From: Lewinellaceae bacterium
Lineage (GTDB): Bacteria > Bacteroidota > Bacteroidia > Chitinophagales > Saprospiraceae
Length of the DNA stretch: 64,000 nucleotides
Direction of reading: 5' to 3'
NCBI GenBank assembly: GCA_020636405.1
Contig: JACJXW010000008.1
Span: forward strand, 400,285 to 464,284
Positions 26,636 through 36,556 of the stretch are shown here, in pieces. Position numbers and translations under genes: made by a program. Within the stretch, counting starts at the first letter, position 1. Each line of letters starts with the position of its first letter. Below the pieces are notes generated by a model. It had not been told where the DNA came from. It made no database searches and worked only from the letters and a program-made list of their open reading frames with translations.

Positions 26636-27385
26636 TTAACCGGTCAACAGTACTGCGATGAGGTAATCGGCCAGCAGGATCATGATGTCGCTGAAGACCA
26701 CAGCATTGGTGCTGGCCTGCCCGAGTTCGATGCTGCCGCCCCGGACGTAGTATCCCTGGTAGCAGGAGATGGTCGTCAGCAGAAAGGCAAATACGATCGC
26801 TTTGACGAACATCATCACTACGTTGAACGGTTCGAAAAAGGAACGGACCCCCTGTATGTATTCGGCGTCCGACATCATGCCGGTCGGTACGGCGGCCAGA
26901 TAACCTCCAATGACGCTGACAAAGGCGGCGACGGCCACCAGCATGGGGATCACTACCAACGCGGCAATGACCTTGGGCATGATCAGGTAGGCCGCCGTAT
27001 TGACGCCCATGATCTCCATGGCGTCGATGTGTTCTTTCTGGCGCATGCCGCCGATCTCCGCCGCCATATTGGAGCCGACCTTACCGGCCAGGACCAGGCA
27101 GGTGATGGTCGGCGCCAGCTCGATGATGGTGCTGTCCCGGATGATGTATCCCACATAATACGTCGGTACGAGCGTGCCGTCCAGCTGATAGAGGAATTGC
27201 ACGGCAGTCACCGCTCCAATGAAGATCGAGATCAACCCTACAATGATCAGAGAACCAATGCCAATATCATTCATCTGCCGCATCGTCTCCTTGTAGTACA
27301 TGTAATGTTTTTCCGGCCGTGAGAAGCTCGTGCCCAGCATCATGGTGTACCGCCCCATGTGATATAAAAAGTTTTTCAAAAACAT
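26636..27385 (-). CDS. mlaE: Phospholipid-transport permease, MlaE-like
   Basis: About 249 aa. The ATG at 27385 (MFLKNFLYHMGRYT) is chosen; upstream codons give an atypical N-terminal extension. Features are the GLISIFIGAVTAVQFLYQL helix, the conserved LVLAGKVGSNMAAEIGGMR loop that contacts the ATPase, and several hydrophobic helices ending in VVFSDIMILLADYLIAVLLT. It is the permease subunit of the Mla complex and the partner of the ATPase 12 bases downstream. Confidence 0.9.
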   Translation of the reverse strand: MFLKNFLYHMGRYTMMLGTSFSRPEKHYMYYKETMRQMNDIGIGSLIIVGLISIFIGAVTAVQFLYQLDGTLVPTYYVGYIIRDSTIIELAPTITCLVLAGKVGSNMAAEIGGMRQKEHIDAMEIMGVNTAAYLIMPKVIAALVVIPMLVAVAAFVSVIGGYLAAVPTGMMSDAEYIQGVRSFFEPFNVVMMFVKAIVFAFLLTTISCYQGYYVRGGSIELGQASTNAVVFSDIMILLADYLIAVLLTG

Positions 27386-27568
27386 AGGCTTGATTTCCCT
27401 GATTATTTGGATCGCCAAAATTAGTGGAAATTTACCAGCTAAAAAAGAAGACATGGGGATTGCTTGTTGCCCAGGTATAATATTACTCCCGAAAAATCCT
27501 TTGCCAAAACAATGCCACCCTTATTCCGTTTGAATAGATTCAGGCAAAACGCAAAAATAAATGGATCC

Positions 27569-28258
27569 ATGAAAAACATCATCATTACCGGCGCGAGCCG
27601 GGGGATCGGCTACGATGCCGCCATTCTGTTGGCCCGTCAGGGCCACCGCGTACTGGCGCTTTCCCGCAACGAAGAGAGCCTGAAAGCCCTGAAGGCGGAA
27701 GCCGGCGAGCGGCTGGATTTTTTGGCCTTCGACCTCCTGCAGCCCGACGCCGAGGCCCTCATTGGGAAAGTGAAACCCATGGAGCGCGTAGATATTCTGA
27801 TCAACAACGCCGGCTACCTGCTGAAGAAGCCCTTTGAAGAGATCACTGCTACCGACTGGAACCGCGTTTTTGGGGTCAATTTTTTGGGGCCGGCACACCT
27901 TGTACAGCTCCTGCGCCCTTACCTGGAAAGGAGCGAGCGGGCGCACATCCTCAATATTGGCAGCATGGGCGGCTACCAGGGCAGTGCTAAATTTCCCGGG
28001 CTGCTGGGGTACAGCGCCAGTAAGGCCGCTATTGCCAACCTGACGGAGTGCCTGGCCGAAGAATGGAAGGAAAAGAATGTGGCCTGCAATTGCCTCTGCC
28101 TGGGCGCCGTACAGACCGAAATGCTGGCCGAGGCTTTCCCCGGTTTCCAGGCCCCGGTCAGCGCCGCAAGAATGGGTGCGTTCATTACTTATTTTGCCAC
28201 CGAAGGGCACCACTTCTTTAATGGTAAAGTGCTGCCGGTTTCGGTTTCCACACCCTGA
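27569..28258 (+). CDS. Short-chain dehydrogenase/reductase
   Basis: 229 aa from the ATG at 27569. The Rossmann dinucleotide motif TGASRGIG is at residues 8-15, NNAG follows strand 4, the serine region is LNIGSMGGYQG, and the catalytic pair is YSASK. It is a classical SDR of normal length; the substrate is unknown. The start further upstream is rejected because the cofactor motif would be displaced from the N-terminus. Divergent from mlaE. Confidence 0.85.
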   Translation: MKNIIITGASRGIGYDAAILLARQGHRVLALSRNEESLKALKAEAGERLDFLAFDLLQPDAEALIGKVKPMERVDILINNAGYLLKKPFEEITATDWNRVFGVNFLGPAHLVQLLRPYLERSERAHILNIGSMGGYQGSAKFPGLLGYSASKAAIANLTECLAEEWKEKNVACNCLCLGAVQTEMLAEAFPGFQAPVSAARMGAFITYFATEGHHFFNGKVLPVSVSTP

Positions 28259-28345
28259 CCAAACTGTCTTCCCGGCGATAACTCTATTTATCCGATGAGT
28301 TGTTATAACTTTATGGCCGCTAAGAAAAACTAAATTGCCAGGCAT

Positions 28346-29029
28346 ATGCCCAAAGCTGAAGACAGTTTCATTCCCTACAAAGGCGTGAGGTTTTCCAAAG
28401 CGGAAATGCTTCAACGTAGCCGGGAGTTTTGCCGTTACCTGGGTAAACGGCGAACAGTGCGCGATTATTCGGATAAGCCGGTGCCCATCGAGGTGATCGA
28501 GAATATCATTATGACAGCCTCTTCCGCTCCTTCAGGAGCGCATAAGCAACCATGGACTTTCTGTGTGGTTTCCGACCCGAAAATCAAGCAGAAGATCAGA
28601 GAAGCGGCCGAAAAAGAGGAGTATGAGAACTACCACGGACGGATGTCCGAGGAATGGCTTTCCGACCTGGCCCCCCTGGGGACAGACTGGCACAAGCCCT
28701 TCCTGGAAACTGCGCCTTACCTGATCATCGTCTTCAAGAAGGCCTATGACCTCGTCGATGGTGAAAAAAAGAAAAATTACTACGTCAATGAATCAGTGGG
28801 ACTGGCCACCGGCTTTCTGCTGGCGGCTATCCACAACGCAGGGCTGGCTTCCCTGACCCATACGCCCAGCCCCATGAACTTTCTGCAGGAGATCCTGCAA
28901 CGTCCGGAAAATGAACGCCCTTTCCTGCTAATACCTGTGGGCTACCCGGCAGAAGATGCCAGGGTGCCCAATATCACCCGTAAGGACTTGAAGGACGTTA
29001 TGGTGTTGTATGAAGGAGTGAAGGAATAG
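28346..29029 (+). CDS. Iodotyrosine-deiodinase-like nitroreductase
   Basis: A 227-aa FMN flavoprotein fold: RRTVRDYS near residue 36 and SSAPSGAHKQPWTF (59-72) bind FMN. Beyond the general family, the active-site lid carries E92, Y96 and K117 with the 4- and 21-residue spacing of the Glu/Tyr/Lys triad that holds the halotyrosine in human IYD and in the Haliscomenobacter enzyme. Reductive dehalogenation of iodo- or bromotyrosine is therefore likely. No tyrosine-metabolism neighbours are visible. Confidence 0.75.
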   Translation: MPKAEDSFIPYKGVRFSKAEMLQRSREFCRYLGKRRTVRDYSDKPVPIEVIENIIMTASSAPSGAHKQPWTFCVVSDPKIKQKIREAAEKEEYENYHGRMSEEWLSDLAPLGTDWHKPFLETAPYLIIVFKKAYDLVDGEKKKNYYVNESVGLATGFLLAAIHNAGLASLTHTPSPMNFLQEILQRPENERPFLLIPVGYPAEDARVPNITRKDLKDVMVLYEGVKE

Positions 29030-29081
29030 GCCTTTCCCTGTCCCATTATTCCTGGATTCCTTTAACAAACGGCATTAGAAA

Positions 29082-29813
29082 ATGTGTACTGTTACCTACA
29101 TACCCCTCGAGGGAGGCAATTACCTGCTGACCTCCAACCGCGATGAGGCGCCGGCACGTTCTCCGCAGAACATCACGCGCCAGCGCATCGCCGGGCAGGA
29201 GCTGGCCTTTCCCCGCGACGAAGCCGCCGGAGGAACGTGGATCGCTATCTCCAGCGCCAACCGCCTGGCCTGCATCCTCAACGGCGCATTCGAAAAACAC
29301 GATCGAAACCCGCCCTACCGGCGCAGCCGGGGGCTGATGGCGCTCGATTTTTTTGAATATCCCTCTGCCGAGGAATTCCTGAAACACTATACCTTCGAAG
29401 GTATGGAGCCCTTCACCATGCTCGTCCTGGAGCGGGGCAGGCTGCTGGAGCTGCGGTGGGACGAACAGCGGACGCACATCCTGTGGCCGGATCCCCGGGA
29501 GCTCCATATATGGTCGTCTTCCCCCCTTTATCCGAAAGAGGTGCGCTACAAGCGGGAGCAGTGGTTCGCCGAGTGGCGCGAAGGCAAAAGACACTTTAGC
29601 CGGGAAGATGCGCTCGACTTTCACTGCAATGCCGGCGAAGGAGACCCCTGGAATGACGTAGTGATGAACCGGGGCGGCATTGTGCGGACAGTGAGCATTA
29701 CCAGCATCGTCAAGGAAGATACCTTTATCGATATGCAGTATCATGACCTGCTCAACGGGCAGATGAAACAAACAAAAATAGGGCTGCAAGGTGAAGTGGT
29801 GGGATCGCGTTAA
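29082..29813 (+). CDS. NRDE-family (TANGO2-like) protein
   Basis: A 243-aa protein starting MCTVTYIPLEGG with the defining LTSNRDEAPAR at about 16-26, followed by AGGTWIAISSANRLACILNG. This is the NRDE/TANGO2 family, implicated in heme or lipid handling in eukaryotes; the bacterial role is unclear. The next gene starts with GTG inside its 3' end (23-base overlap), so they are coupled. Confidence 0.85.
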   Translation: MCTVTYIPLEGGNYLLTSNRDEAPARSPQNITRQRIAGQELAFPRDEAAGGTWIAISSANRLACILNGAFEKHDRNPPYRRSRGLMALDFFEYPSAEEFLKHYTFEGMEPFTMLVLERGRLLELRWDEQRTHILWPDPRELHIWSSSPLYPKEVRYKREQWFAEWREGKRHFSREDALDFHCNAGEGDPWNDVVMNRGGIVRTVSITSIVKEDTFIDMQYHDLLNGQMKQTKIGLQGEVVGSR

Positions 29814-30861
29814 AGAACGGCCGTCTTTTATCCGGCTGCTGAATTGGGAGTACTGGCCCTCCAAAGCTTTTTACTATCCGGTCATTCCACAGATCCTGTG
29901 GCTGATGCTGCGCGCCCGGCACCTCTGTTTCTTCACGGCCGCCAACCCCGAGATCTACACCGGAGGAATGGGGCTGGAATCCAAATACGATACGCTTCTG
30001 AAGATACCGGAACGCTATCGCCCCAAGGCGCTACTCTTTCAGTCCGGAGACCCTCTGGACTCCTTGCCTAAACGCCTGGAACAGGCGGGGCTTTCCTTCC
30101 CGCTCATTGCCAAACCGGACCTGGGATTCAGGGGCCTGCTGGTAAAAAAAATGAACGATCTGGCATCCCTGGCCGATTACCTGCAGCGGTTTCCCGTCGA
30201 TTTTATCTTGCAGGAATTCATCGCCCTGCCCGAGGAAGTAGGCGTCTTGTACTACCGGATGCCGGGAGCGGAAAGGGGCAAGGTGACCTCCATCACGACC
30301 AAGGAGTTCCTCTCCATTACCGGCGACGGAAGCTCCACCGGGGAAGCACTGATCCGGAAAAACCCTCGGGCGCTGCTACAATTGGAACGCATTCGCACTT
30401 CCGCCCCGGAAATACTTACCCGTGTACCGCTCTCGGGCGAAAAAGTAAACCTGGGCATCGTCGGCAACCACGCCAAAGGTACCCGCTTCATCAACAGCAA
30501 CCACCTGGCCGATGAATCCATCTGCCGAACTTTCGACCGCATCAGCCGGGAGGTCGGCGAATTCTATTACGGCCGCTTCGACATCAAGTGTGAAAGTATC
30601 GAATCCCTTCGTTCCGGTGAGGGCATGATGATCCTGGAGATCAACGGAGCCTGCTCAGAGCCGACCCACATCTACGACCCAGGCCGGGGCACCTACTGGA
30701 GTGCACTGCTCGACATTGCCCGCCACTGGCGGATCATCGGCCGCATTGCCCGCGCCAACCACCGGCGGGGCGTACCCTACCTGCCGCACAAAACGACGGC
30801 CAGGGAGTTCCTGAACCTCTTTGCTTATCAGCGGAAGATCAGGGAGCTGGGGGGGAGTTAG
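29791..30861 (+). CDS. ATP-grasp-like protein
   Basis: A 356-aa protein starting at GTG 29791. ATP-grasp features are IAKPDLGFRGLLVKK (lysine strand), ILQEFIALPEEVGVLYYR, and the acidic metal-binding end RFDIKCES..MILEINGACSEP. Proteins of this kind are often annotated as D-alanine-D-alanine ligase-like, but the substrate is unknown. It contains a hydrophobic N-terminal segment (FYYPVIPQILWLMLRAR). Coupled to the NRDE gene. Confidence 0.65.
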   Translation: MKWWDRVKERPSFIRLLNWEYWPSKAFYYPVIPQILWLMLRARHLCFFTAANPEIYTGGMGLESKYDTLLKIPERYRPKALLFQSGDPLDSLPKRLEQAGLSFPLIAKPDLGFRGLLVKKMNDLASLADYLQRFPVDFILQEFIALPEEVGVLYYRMPGAERGKVTSITTKEFLSITGDGSSTGEALIRKNPRALLQLERIRTSAPEILTRVPLSGEKVNLGIVGNHAKGTRFINSNHLADESICRTFDRISREVGEFYYGRFDIKCESIESLRSGEGMMILEINGACSEPTHIYDPGRGTYWSALLDIARHWRIIGRIARANHRRGVPYLPHKTTAREFLNLFAYQRKIRELGGS

Positions 30862-31091
30862 GAAGTGGGAAGGCTTTTGGGTGCAGGCAGGGGGCTCAAA
30901 GGCGGAAATCGGACACGAGCGAAGCGACTGACAGCGTAAATCGGAAATCGGAATTTTCCCAGGGAGTGTTGCCGGAATGGGGCTGGAGATGCCCCCACCA
31001 TAAAAAATGGGGCTTCCTTAACAAAAGGAAGTTTGAAGGCGGAAGTGGGAACCCAGGAACATAGGAACCCGGAACCCCTTATCCTACCCCA

Positions 31092-32372
31092 TTACGGCTG
31101 CACCTCCAGCGGAGGCAACCCGTTGCGGGCATTTTCAATTGTAGGTTTTGTGGTGTAGAATACTTTACCGGTTTCGGCGCCGAACTTTTGCACAAGGATT
31201 CCCTGCCATTCTTTTCCGCAGGCGTTGTGCAGGTGGGCGCCGTCGAGGATGAGGGAGCCGCCTGGTTCTACGGTGATGGCTCCACCCGGCGGGATGGATA
31301 CCCGGCAACGAATGATGAGCTGCCCGCCGGGGGCAATGGACAGGTGCCCCTCCAGGTCGCGTGCGCTGTTCCATTCCACACTGTCCCGGATGACGATCTC
31401 CAGGCTGTCCTTAAGCTCGCACCAGGTGGGGAGCAGGAACTTGCGGGCCCTGTTATTTTCCTGGGCCATGCGCTGTTGTATCCTGCCGATCTGGCAAGGC
31501 GTCCAGGCGTTTTGTACGGCGGCATAATCCATCACGTTGTTGGACGTCATAGTGTCGCATTCCGGCGCCTGTCCCTTGGCGAAACAATCCTGGGTGTGCA
31601 CGGGGGTGTCATCGCAGCCGTCATTGGTCCAGCCGTGAGACAGGCCGAAGATGTGGCCCACCTCGTGATTGAACGCGCCGCGAAAATCCCAATAGTCATC
31701 CCGGTCTTTAGCATTGTTGTATATGCCGGCGATCTTTATGGCATTGCCCAGGGCTACACCGACATTATAGGCATTATATGTTCGGGAGGCTACGCTGTCC
31801 GGGTGGTGGGCCATGATGAAGATGTTCAGCACCGAATCCATCTGCACCCCATATTTTTCGAAAACCTCTCTTCTGTAGAGGTTGCGGTTTTTGCCTTTAT
31901 GAACGTAGTAGGTGAGTTCGGAGTCATAGTGGAAATAGATGCCGTCGTCTCCCGGAATGCTGGGGTCGGGGGTTAGAATATATCGATAATTGGTGGGATA
32001 CACCGGAGTATTGTTGCCATTAGGCAGCCACATTTGCCGATTTTTCTCCAGGTCGTAGTTGGCGGCCCGGATCAGCCCCCGGGTGAACTCGATAGCCCGC
32101 GGGCCGGTAAGGCTGAAGGTGGTATCCGGAGTATTCATCCAGTGTACATTTACGCGGAGGTACCGCATAGGGGTGTGGCCCAGGTAGTTGGTGTCCGGCA
32201 GGAAAGAGGCCCATTGCAGGCAGGGGTCATTTCGGCCTCGCCGTACCCGCCAGATGTCGTTATCTTTGGGCACTATGGAGATGTCCTCCTGAGTAAGATA
32301 TCTGCTTTGCAGAACGGGGATGCAGGCGCTGGCAACAAGCGCGATGAGCAGAGCGGTAAAGAGATGCTTCAT
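31092..32372 (-). CDS. Secreted zinc metalloprotease-like lipoprotein
   Basis: A 426-aa protein with a signal peptide and lipobox (LVASAC at 12-17). The metzincin zinc motif NHEVGHIFGLSHGW (HExxHxxGLxH) is followed by NNVMDYAA as a Met-turn, and cysteines surround it (DGCDDTP, DCFAKGQAPEC), the pattern of the pappalysin-like M43 family. The C-terminal 110 residues look beta-rich (LSIAPGGQLIIRCRVSIPPG). Probably a surface-exposed or periplasmic protease; no inhibitor gene is adjacent. Confidence 0.8.
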   Translation of the reverse strand: MKHLFTALLIALVASACIPVLQSRYLTQEDISIVPKDNDIWRVRRGRNDPCLQWASFLPDTNYLGHTPMRYLRVNVHWMNTPDTTFSLTGPRAIEFTRGLIRAANYDLEKNRQMWLPNGNNTPVYPTNYRYILTPDPSIPGDDGIYFHYDSELTYYVHKGKNRNLYRREVFEKYGVQMDSVLNIFIMAHHPDSVASRTYNAYNVGVALGNAIKIAGIYNNAKDRDDYWDFRGAFNHEVGHIFGLSHGWTNDGCDDTPVHTQDCFAKGQAPECDTMTSNNVMDYAAVQNAWTPCQIGRIQQRMAQENNRARKFLLPTWCELKDSLEIVIRDSVEWNSARDLEGHLSIAPGGQLIIRCRVSIPPGGAITVEPGGSLILDGAHLHNACGKEWQGILVQKFGAETGKVFYTTKPTIENARNGLPPLEVQP

Positions 32373-32489
32373 AGTTGTTTGTATAGTCAGAAAGAGGAGT
32401 AAAAGTAAGCATTTATGAGGAAATGGGTGCCTGTCCTGATATTCAGCCCCTCGCTAATTCACTAATTCAGTCCCTATACTTATACTATC

Positions 32490-33317
<828 letters not shown>

Positions 33318-33322
33318 GGTAT

Positions 33323-33751
33323 TTAACTATATGAAATATCGTCGGGCAATTCGTTGGTGTCGTCTTGTTGAAAGGGGAAATAATCTTTAAGTTTTTCGCC
33401 CACCTGCTCTATGGCCTTGCAGACGCCCTCGGCAAATGCTCCCCGGCGAAAGTATTCCTGCATGAGGTTGCGTTCTTCCTGCCAGAAGTTTTCCGGCACC
33501 ACCTTATTGATGCCTTCGTCGCCGAGGATGGCGAACTCCCTGCGTTCGGGCGCCAGGAGGATAAGCACCCCATTGCGGGCTTCGGTTTTTTGCATCCCGA
33601 GCCGGAGGAACACCTTCCTGGTTTGCTCCATGATGTCTCCTTCGCAGTCGGCTTCCAGATGGACGCGGACCTCTCCGGAGGTATTGCGTTCCGCTGACTG
33701 AATGGCTGCAATGATCTGTTCTTCCTCTTCGGGCTTGAAAAATTTCAACAT
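33323..33751 (-). CDS. TPM-domain protein (cytoplasmic type)
   Basis: 142 aa from the ATG at 33751 (MLKFFKPEEEEQIIAAIQSA); the upstream extension is a shadow of the LemA region. TPM-domain segments are SGEVRVHLEADCEGDIMEQT, ILLAPERREFAILGDEGINK and RGAFAEGVCKAIEQVGEKLK. No signal or membrane helix. It lies between the LemA gene and the larger TPM protein, five bases before the latter. Confidence 0.8.
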   Translation of the reverse strand: MLKFFKPEEEEQIIAAIQSAERNTSGEVRVHLEADCEGDIMEQTRKVFLRLGMQKTEARNGVLILLAPERREFAILGDEGINKVVPENFWQEERNLMQEYFRRGAFAEGVCKAIEQVGEKLKDYFPFQQDDTNELPDDISYS

Positions 33752-33830
33752 GCTGTCTGCATTATCTGTTATCGGTTGGCCGTTATGGGCCAGGATACCA
33801 ACAACGGCCAACCAACAACGATCAAATTCC

Positions 33831-34418
33831 CTAAAACTCGACCTTTGGCGCTTCCTGTGCGCTGGCTTCCGCTTCGAACTGCGTTTTCTGGTCAAAACCG
33901 AACATGCCGGCGTAGAGGCTGCCCGGGAAGCGGCGCACCCTTTTGTTGTATTCAGTGACAACATCGTTGTAGCGGTCACGAGCTACCTTGATGCGGTTTT
34001 CGGTACCTTCGAGTTGTACCTGCAGCTCTTTGAAGTTCTCACTGGCCCGCAGTTGCGGGTAGTTCTCGGAAATGAGCAGCAGGCGGCCCAATGATTGGCT
34101 CAGCCCGGCCTGGGCTTCCTGAAATTCCTTCATTTTCTCCGGGGTCAGGTTGGTGGGGTCGATGTTGACGCTGGTAGCACGGGAACGCGCCTGGGTCACT
34201 TCGGTGAGGGTGCTCTTTTCGAAGTCGGCAACTCCCTTCACGGTGTTCACGAGGTTGGGAATAAGGTCGGCGCGGCGCTGGTAGGCACTTTGCACTTTTC
34301 CCCATTCGTTTTCCACGTTTTCTTCCATATCAACAAAATTGTTGTAGCTGTTACAGCCACTGACAAAAAGGATCAGCCCAAGGCCGATCAGTACTACTGC
34401 TAAGACAAGTGATCTCAT
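33831..34418 (-). CDS. lemA: LemA family protein
   Basis: A 195-aa protein with an N-terminal lipoprotein-like membrane anchor (LGLILFVSGC), then the LemA signature NENEWGKVQSAYQRRADLIP-like stretch beginning near residue 38, long helices and RYNDVVTEYNKRVRRFPGS near the C-terminus. Family role is unclear, but the LemA-TPM-TPM order is conserved. First gene of the minus-strand operon. Confidence 0.9.
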   Translation of the reverse strand: MRSLVLAVVLIGLGLILFVSGCNSYNNFVDMEENVENEWGKVQSAYQRRADLIPNLVNTVKGVADFEKSTLTEVTQARSRATSVNIDPTNLTPEKMKEFQEAQAGLSQSLGRLLLISENYPQLRASENFKELQVQLEGTENRIKVARDRYNDVVTEYNKRVRRFPGSLYAGMFGFDQKTQFEAEASAQEAPKVEF

Positions 34419-34609
34419 CAGAATGGATGTTTTGTTTTGAGTTTGTGGTTTTCAGTGCGCGCAATAAGGGCACTATTCTTTAAATATCAAAAAAGATAGC
34501 CAATTAATAAAGGCTGGAACGTACGGCAGAGTTCTTTTTTTTCTGCCAATCTCCTGTTTTTGACGGCCATTGAGCGGAAAAGTCATTTTTGGGCTATGAA
34601 ACACAGCGG

Positions 34610-35674
34610 TTATCCTCCCAAAAACAGTGCGACCAACTCCTCCGCACCCTGGAAAGGGGATAGTTTCCCTTCGAGCACAGCCTGTTCGACTGCTTTTCGT
34701 TTTTCCTGGACAGCGGGGTCTTGTGCGAAAGCGGCAAGCAATTGCTGGTTTATGGATTCGCGTAACCAGTAGTAGGCCTGATTCCGTCGGTTTTTTAAGA
34801 AGTAGCCGTTCTCCTCGGTAGTTTTCCAATGGGATAGGACCTGTTGCCAGGCCTCGGGAATTCCCAGCCCGGTGGTGGCGGAGCAGACTTCCACCTTGGG
34901 GGCCCACCCACTTTCTTTAGGAGGGAACAAGTGGAGGGCGTTGCGGTATTCCTGGCGGGCGCGTTTGGCCAGAGGCAGCCGTTCTCCGTCGGCCTTATTG
35001 ACGGCAATGAGGTCAGCCATTTCTACAATACCTCGTTTGATACCCTGGAGTTCATCGCCAGCGCCGGGCAGAAGGAGGAGCAGGAAAAAGTCGGCCATGG
35101 AGTGTACGGCAGTTTCGGACTGCCCCACGCCTACCGTTTCGATAATGATGGTATCGTACCCGGCTGCTTCGCACAGGATGATGGACTCTCTTGTCTTGCG
35201 GGCTACTCCCCCCAGCGATTCTCCGGCAGGGGAGGGGCGGATAAATGCCGCTTCACTGCCAGACAGCTTTTCCATGCGGGTCTTGTCGCCCAAAATGCTG
35301 CCCTTGCTCACCTTACTGCTGGGGTCGATGGCCAGAACGGCCAGGCGGCGGCCCTGTTCCAGTAAAAGCAACCCCAGAGCTTCAATGAATGTACTTTTGC
35401 CAACTCCCGGGCTGCCGGTGATGCCGATGCGAATAGAATGGCCGCTATGCGGCAGGCAAAGGCCGATGATCTCCTGCGCCAGCTTCTGGTGCTCCGGGCG
35501 GGTACTTTCGATCAGGGTGATGGCCTGACTGAGCATTACCCTGCTCCCCTCCAGGATACCCCGGACATATTCCCCCGGCGGCCTCAGTTTGCGCCGCTGA
35601 GCCTGAATATGAGGATTCAGGCTTCCCGATGGGGAAACTCCGCTTACGACTTGTGGTTTGGTGCGTTTGGGCAT
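34610..35674 (-). CDS. meaB: Methylmalonyl-CoA mutase-associated GTPase MeaB
   Basis: A 354-aa G3E GTPase. Walker A GSPGVGKSTF is at about 86-95, switch regions IDPSSKVSKGSILGDKTRM and ETVGVGQSE follow, and the base-specificity motif is NKAD. It protects and loads B12 into methylmalonyl-CoA mutase. No mutase gene is in the window, so the gene acts in trans. The N-terminal QAQRRKLRPPGEYVRGILEG part is typical of the family. Confidence 0.9.
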   Translation of the reverse strand: MPKRTKPQVVSGVSPSGSLNPHIQAQRRKLRPPGEYVRGILEGSRVMLSQAITLIESTRPEHQKLAQEIIGLCLPHSGHSIRIGITGSPGVGKSTFIEALGLLLLEQGRRLAVLAIDPSSKVSKGSILGDKTRMEKLSGSEAAFIRPSPAGESLGGVARKTRESIILCEAAGYDTIIIETVGVGQSETAVHSMADFFLLLLLPGAGDELQGIKRGIVEMADLIAVNKADGERLPLAKRARQEYRNALHLFPPKESGWAPKVEVCSATTGLGIPEAWQQVLSHWKTTEENGYFLKNRRNQAYYWLRESINQQLLAAFAQDPAVQEKRKAVEQAVLEGKLSPFQGAEELVALFLGG

Positions 35675-36556
35675 GTGATGTACGAAAGAATTATTAATGC
35701 CGGCAATATAACCCTATCCGCCAGCCAGCGCGGATGGAGAAACAATATAACAATTAGGAGCAATGCATGCCGAACGCAATGGGCACATTTCTTCCCCGTT
35801 CTGCTCAAAAATGCCCTGAATCTGCTCCCTAACACTTGCTTAATAGGTGTTAAAGTTTTGAGCCTCCTTATATGTTGATTTTAACAATTCGTATAATGTT
35901 TTGATTTTCAGTTGGTTGTGATTTTTTCTTAGTTTAACGTATTCCCCTTCGTGGGGGGGAATTGGGTTAAACTATCCTAAATCAGGCTTTTGGCGCATTT
36001 GCCCCCTTGACGGACATTATCTTTTTTTTCTTCTTTGTCCTGTCATTTGAAAACAATCTACATCATCTTTTACACCTGAAAGCCCTGTATTCCGATCATG
36101 AAAACCTTTGAAGACAATCTACATTTTTTCAAATCGCCTGGATCCCGATTCCAGGTTACGCCGCTTGTACCATAAAGATTGAATGAAAACATTTTGTGAA
36201 GCTATGAAAGCTGTAGGTTCGGAAGAGGGGAGAATAGAAACCATCTGTTTTCCCCTTCCTTTTGTCCCTGAAACCCATACACCAAAACACTCCCGGCCTC
36301 TCAAAACGCGCACTCTGACATCCCAAGAATTAGTAACACTTTCCCTCCGCCTGTCGGCCCGTGCAATGCAATTATTTGGTTAAACCAGTAATTGCCGGAC
36401 TCTCATCCTCGCATCGGGCTGACGGCGGCGGTTTTTCTGCTCCTGAATGGATGCGCTTTTATGGGGTAACCTGCGGATTTGCAGTGAAGAGCGTACCGGA
36501 AAACAATACAGTGGAAAACCTGGAGCGAAAGCAAGCCGGCGGATGACTGCTGATGC
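35675..36556. other. 882-bp gap without a supported gene
   Basis: Short frames here (for example 36119-36313) look random. The gap holds a large stem-loop at 35931-35973 and the 11-base word ACAATCTACAT twice (36053-36063 and 36114-36124). It may contain the promoter of meaB at its left end. Confidence 0.4.
35931..35973. other. Two-part stem-loop
   Basis: AGTTTAAC (35931-35938) pairs with GTTAAACT (35966-35973), and inside it ATTCCCC (35941-35947) pairs with GGGGAAT (35956-35962). There is no T-run after it, so it is unlikely to be a simple terminator; a regulatory or mobile-element origin is possible. Confidence 0.45.

Noticed and set aside
25889..27322. 477-codon plus-strand open frame antisense to mlaF and mlaE
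   Set aside because: It mirrors the two well-supported Mla genes in another frame, spans their intergenic gap, and has a histidine/aspartate-rich composition typical of antisense shadows in GC-rich DNA.
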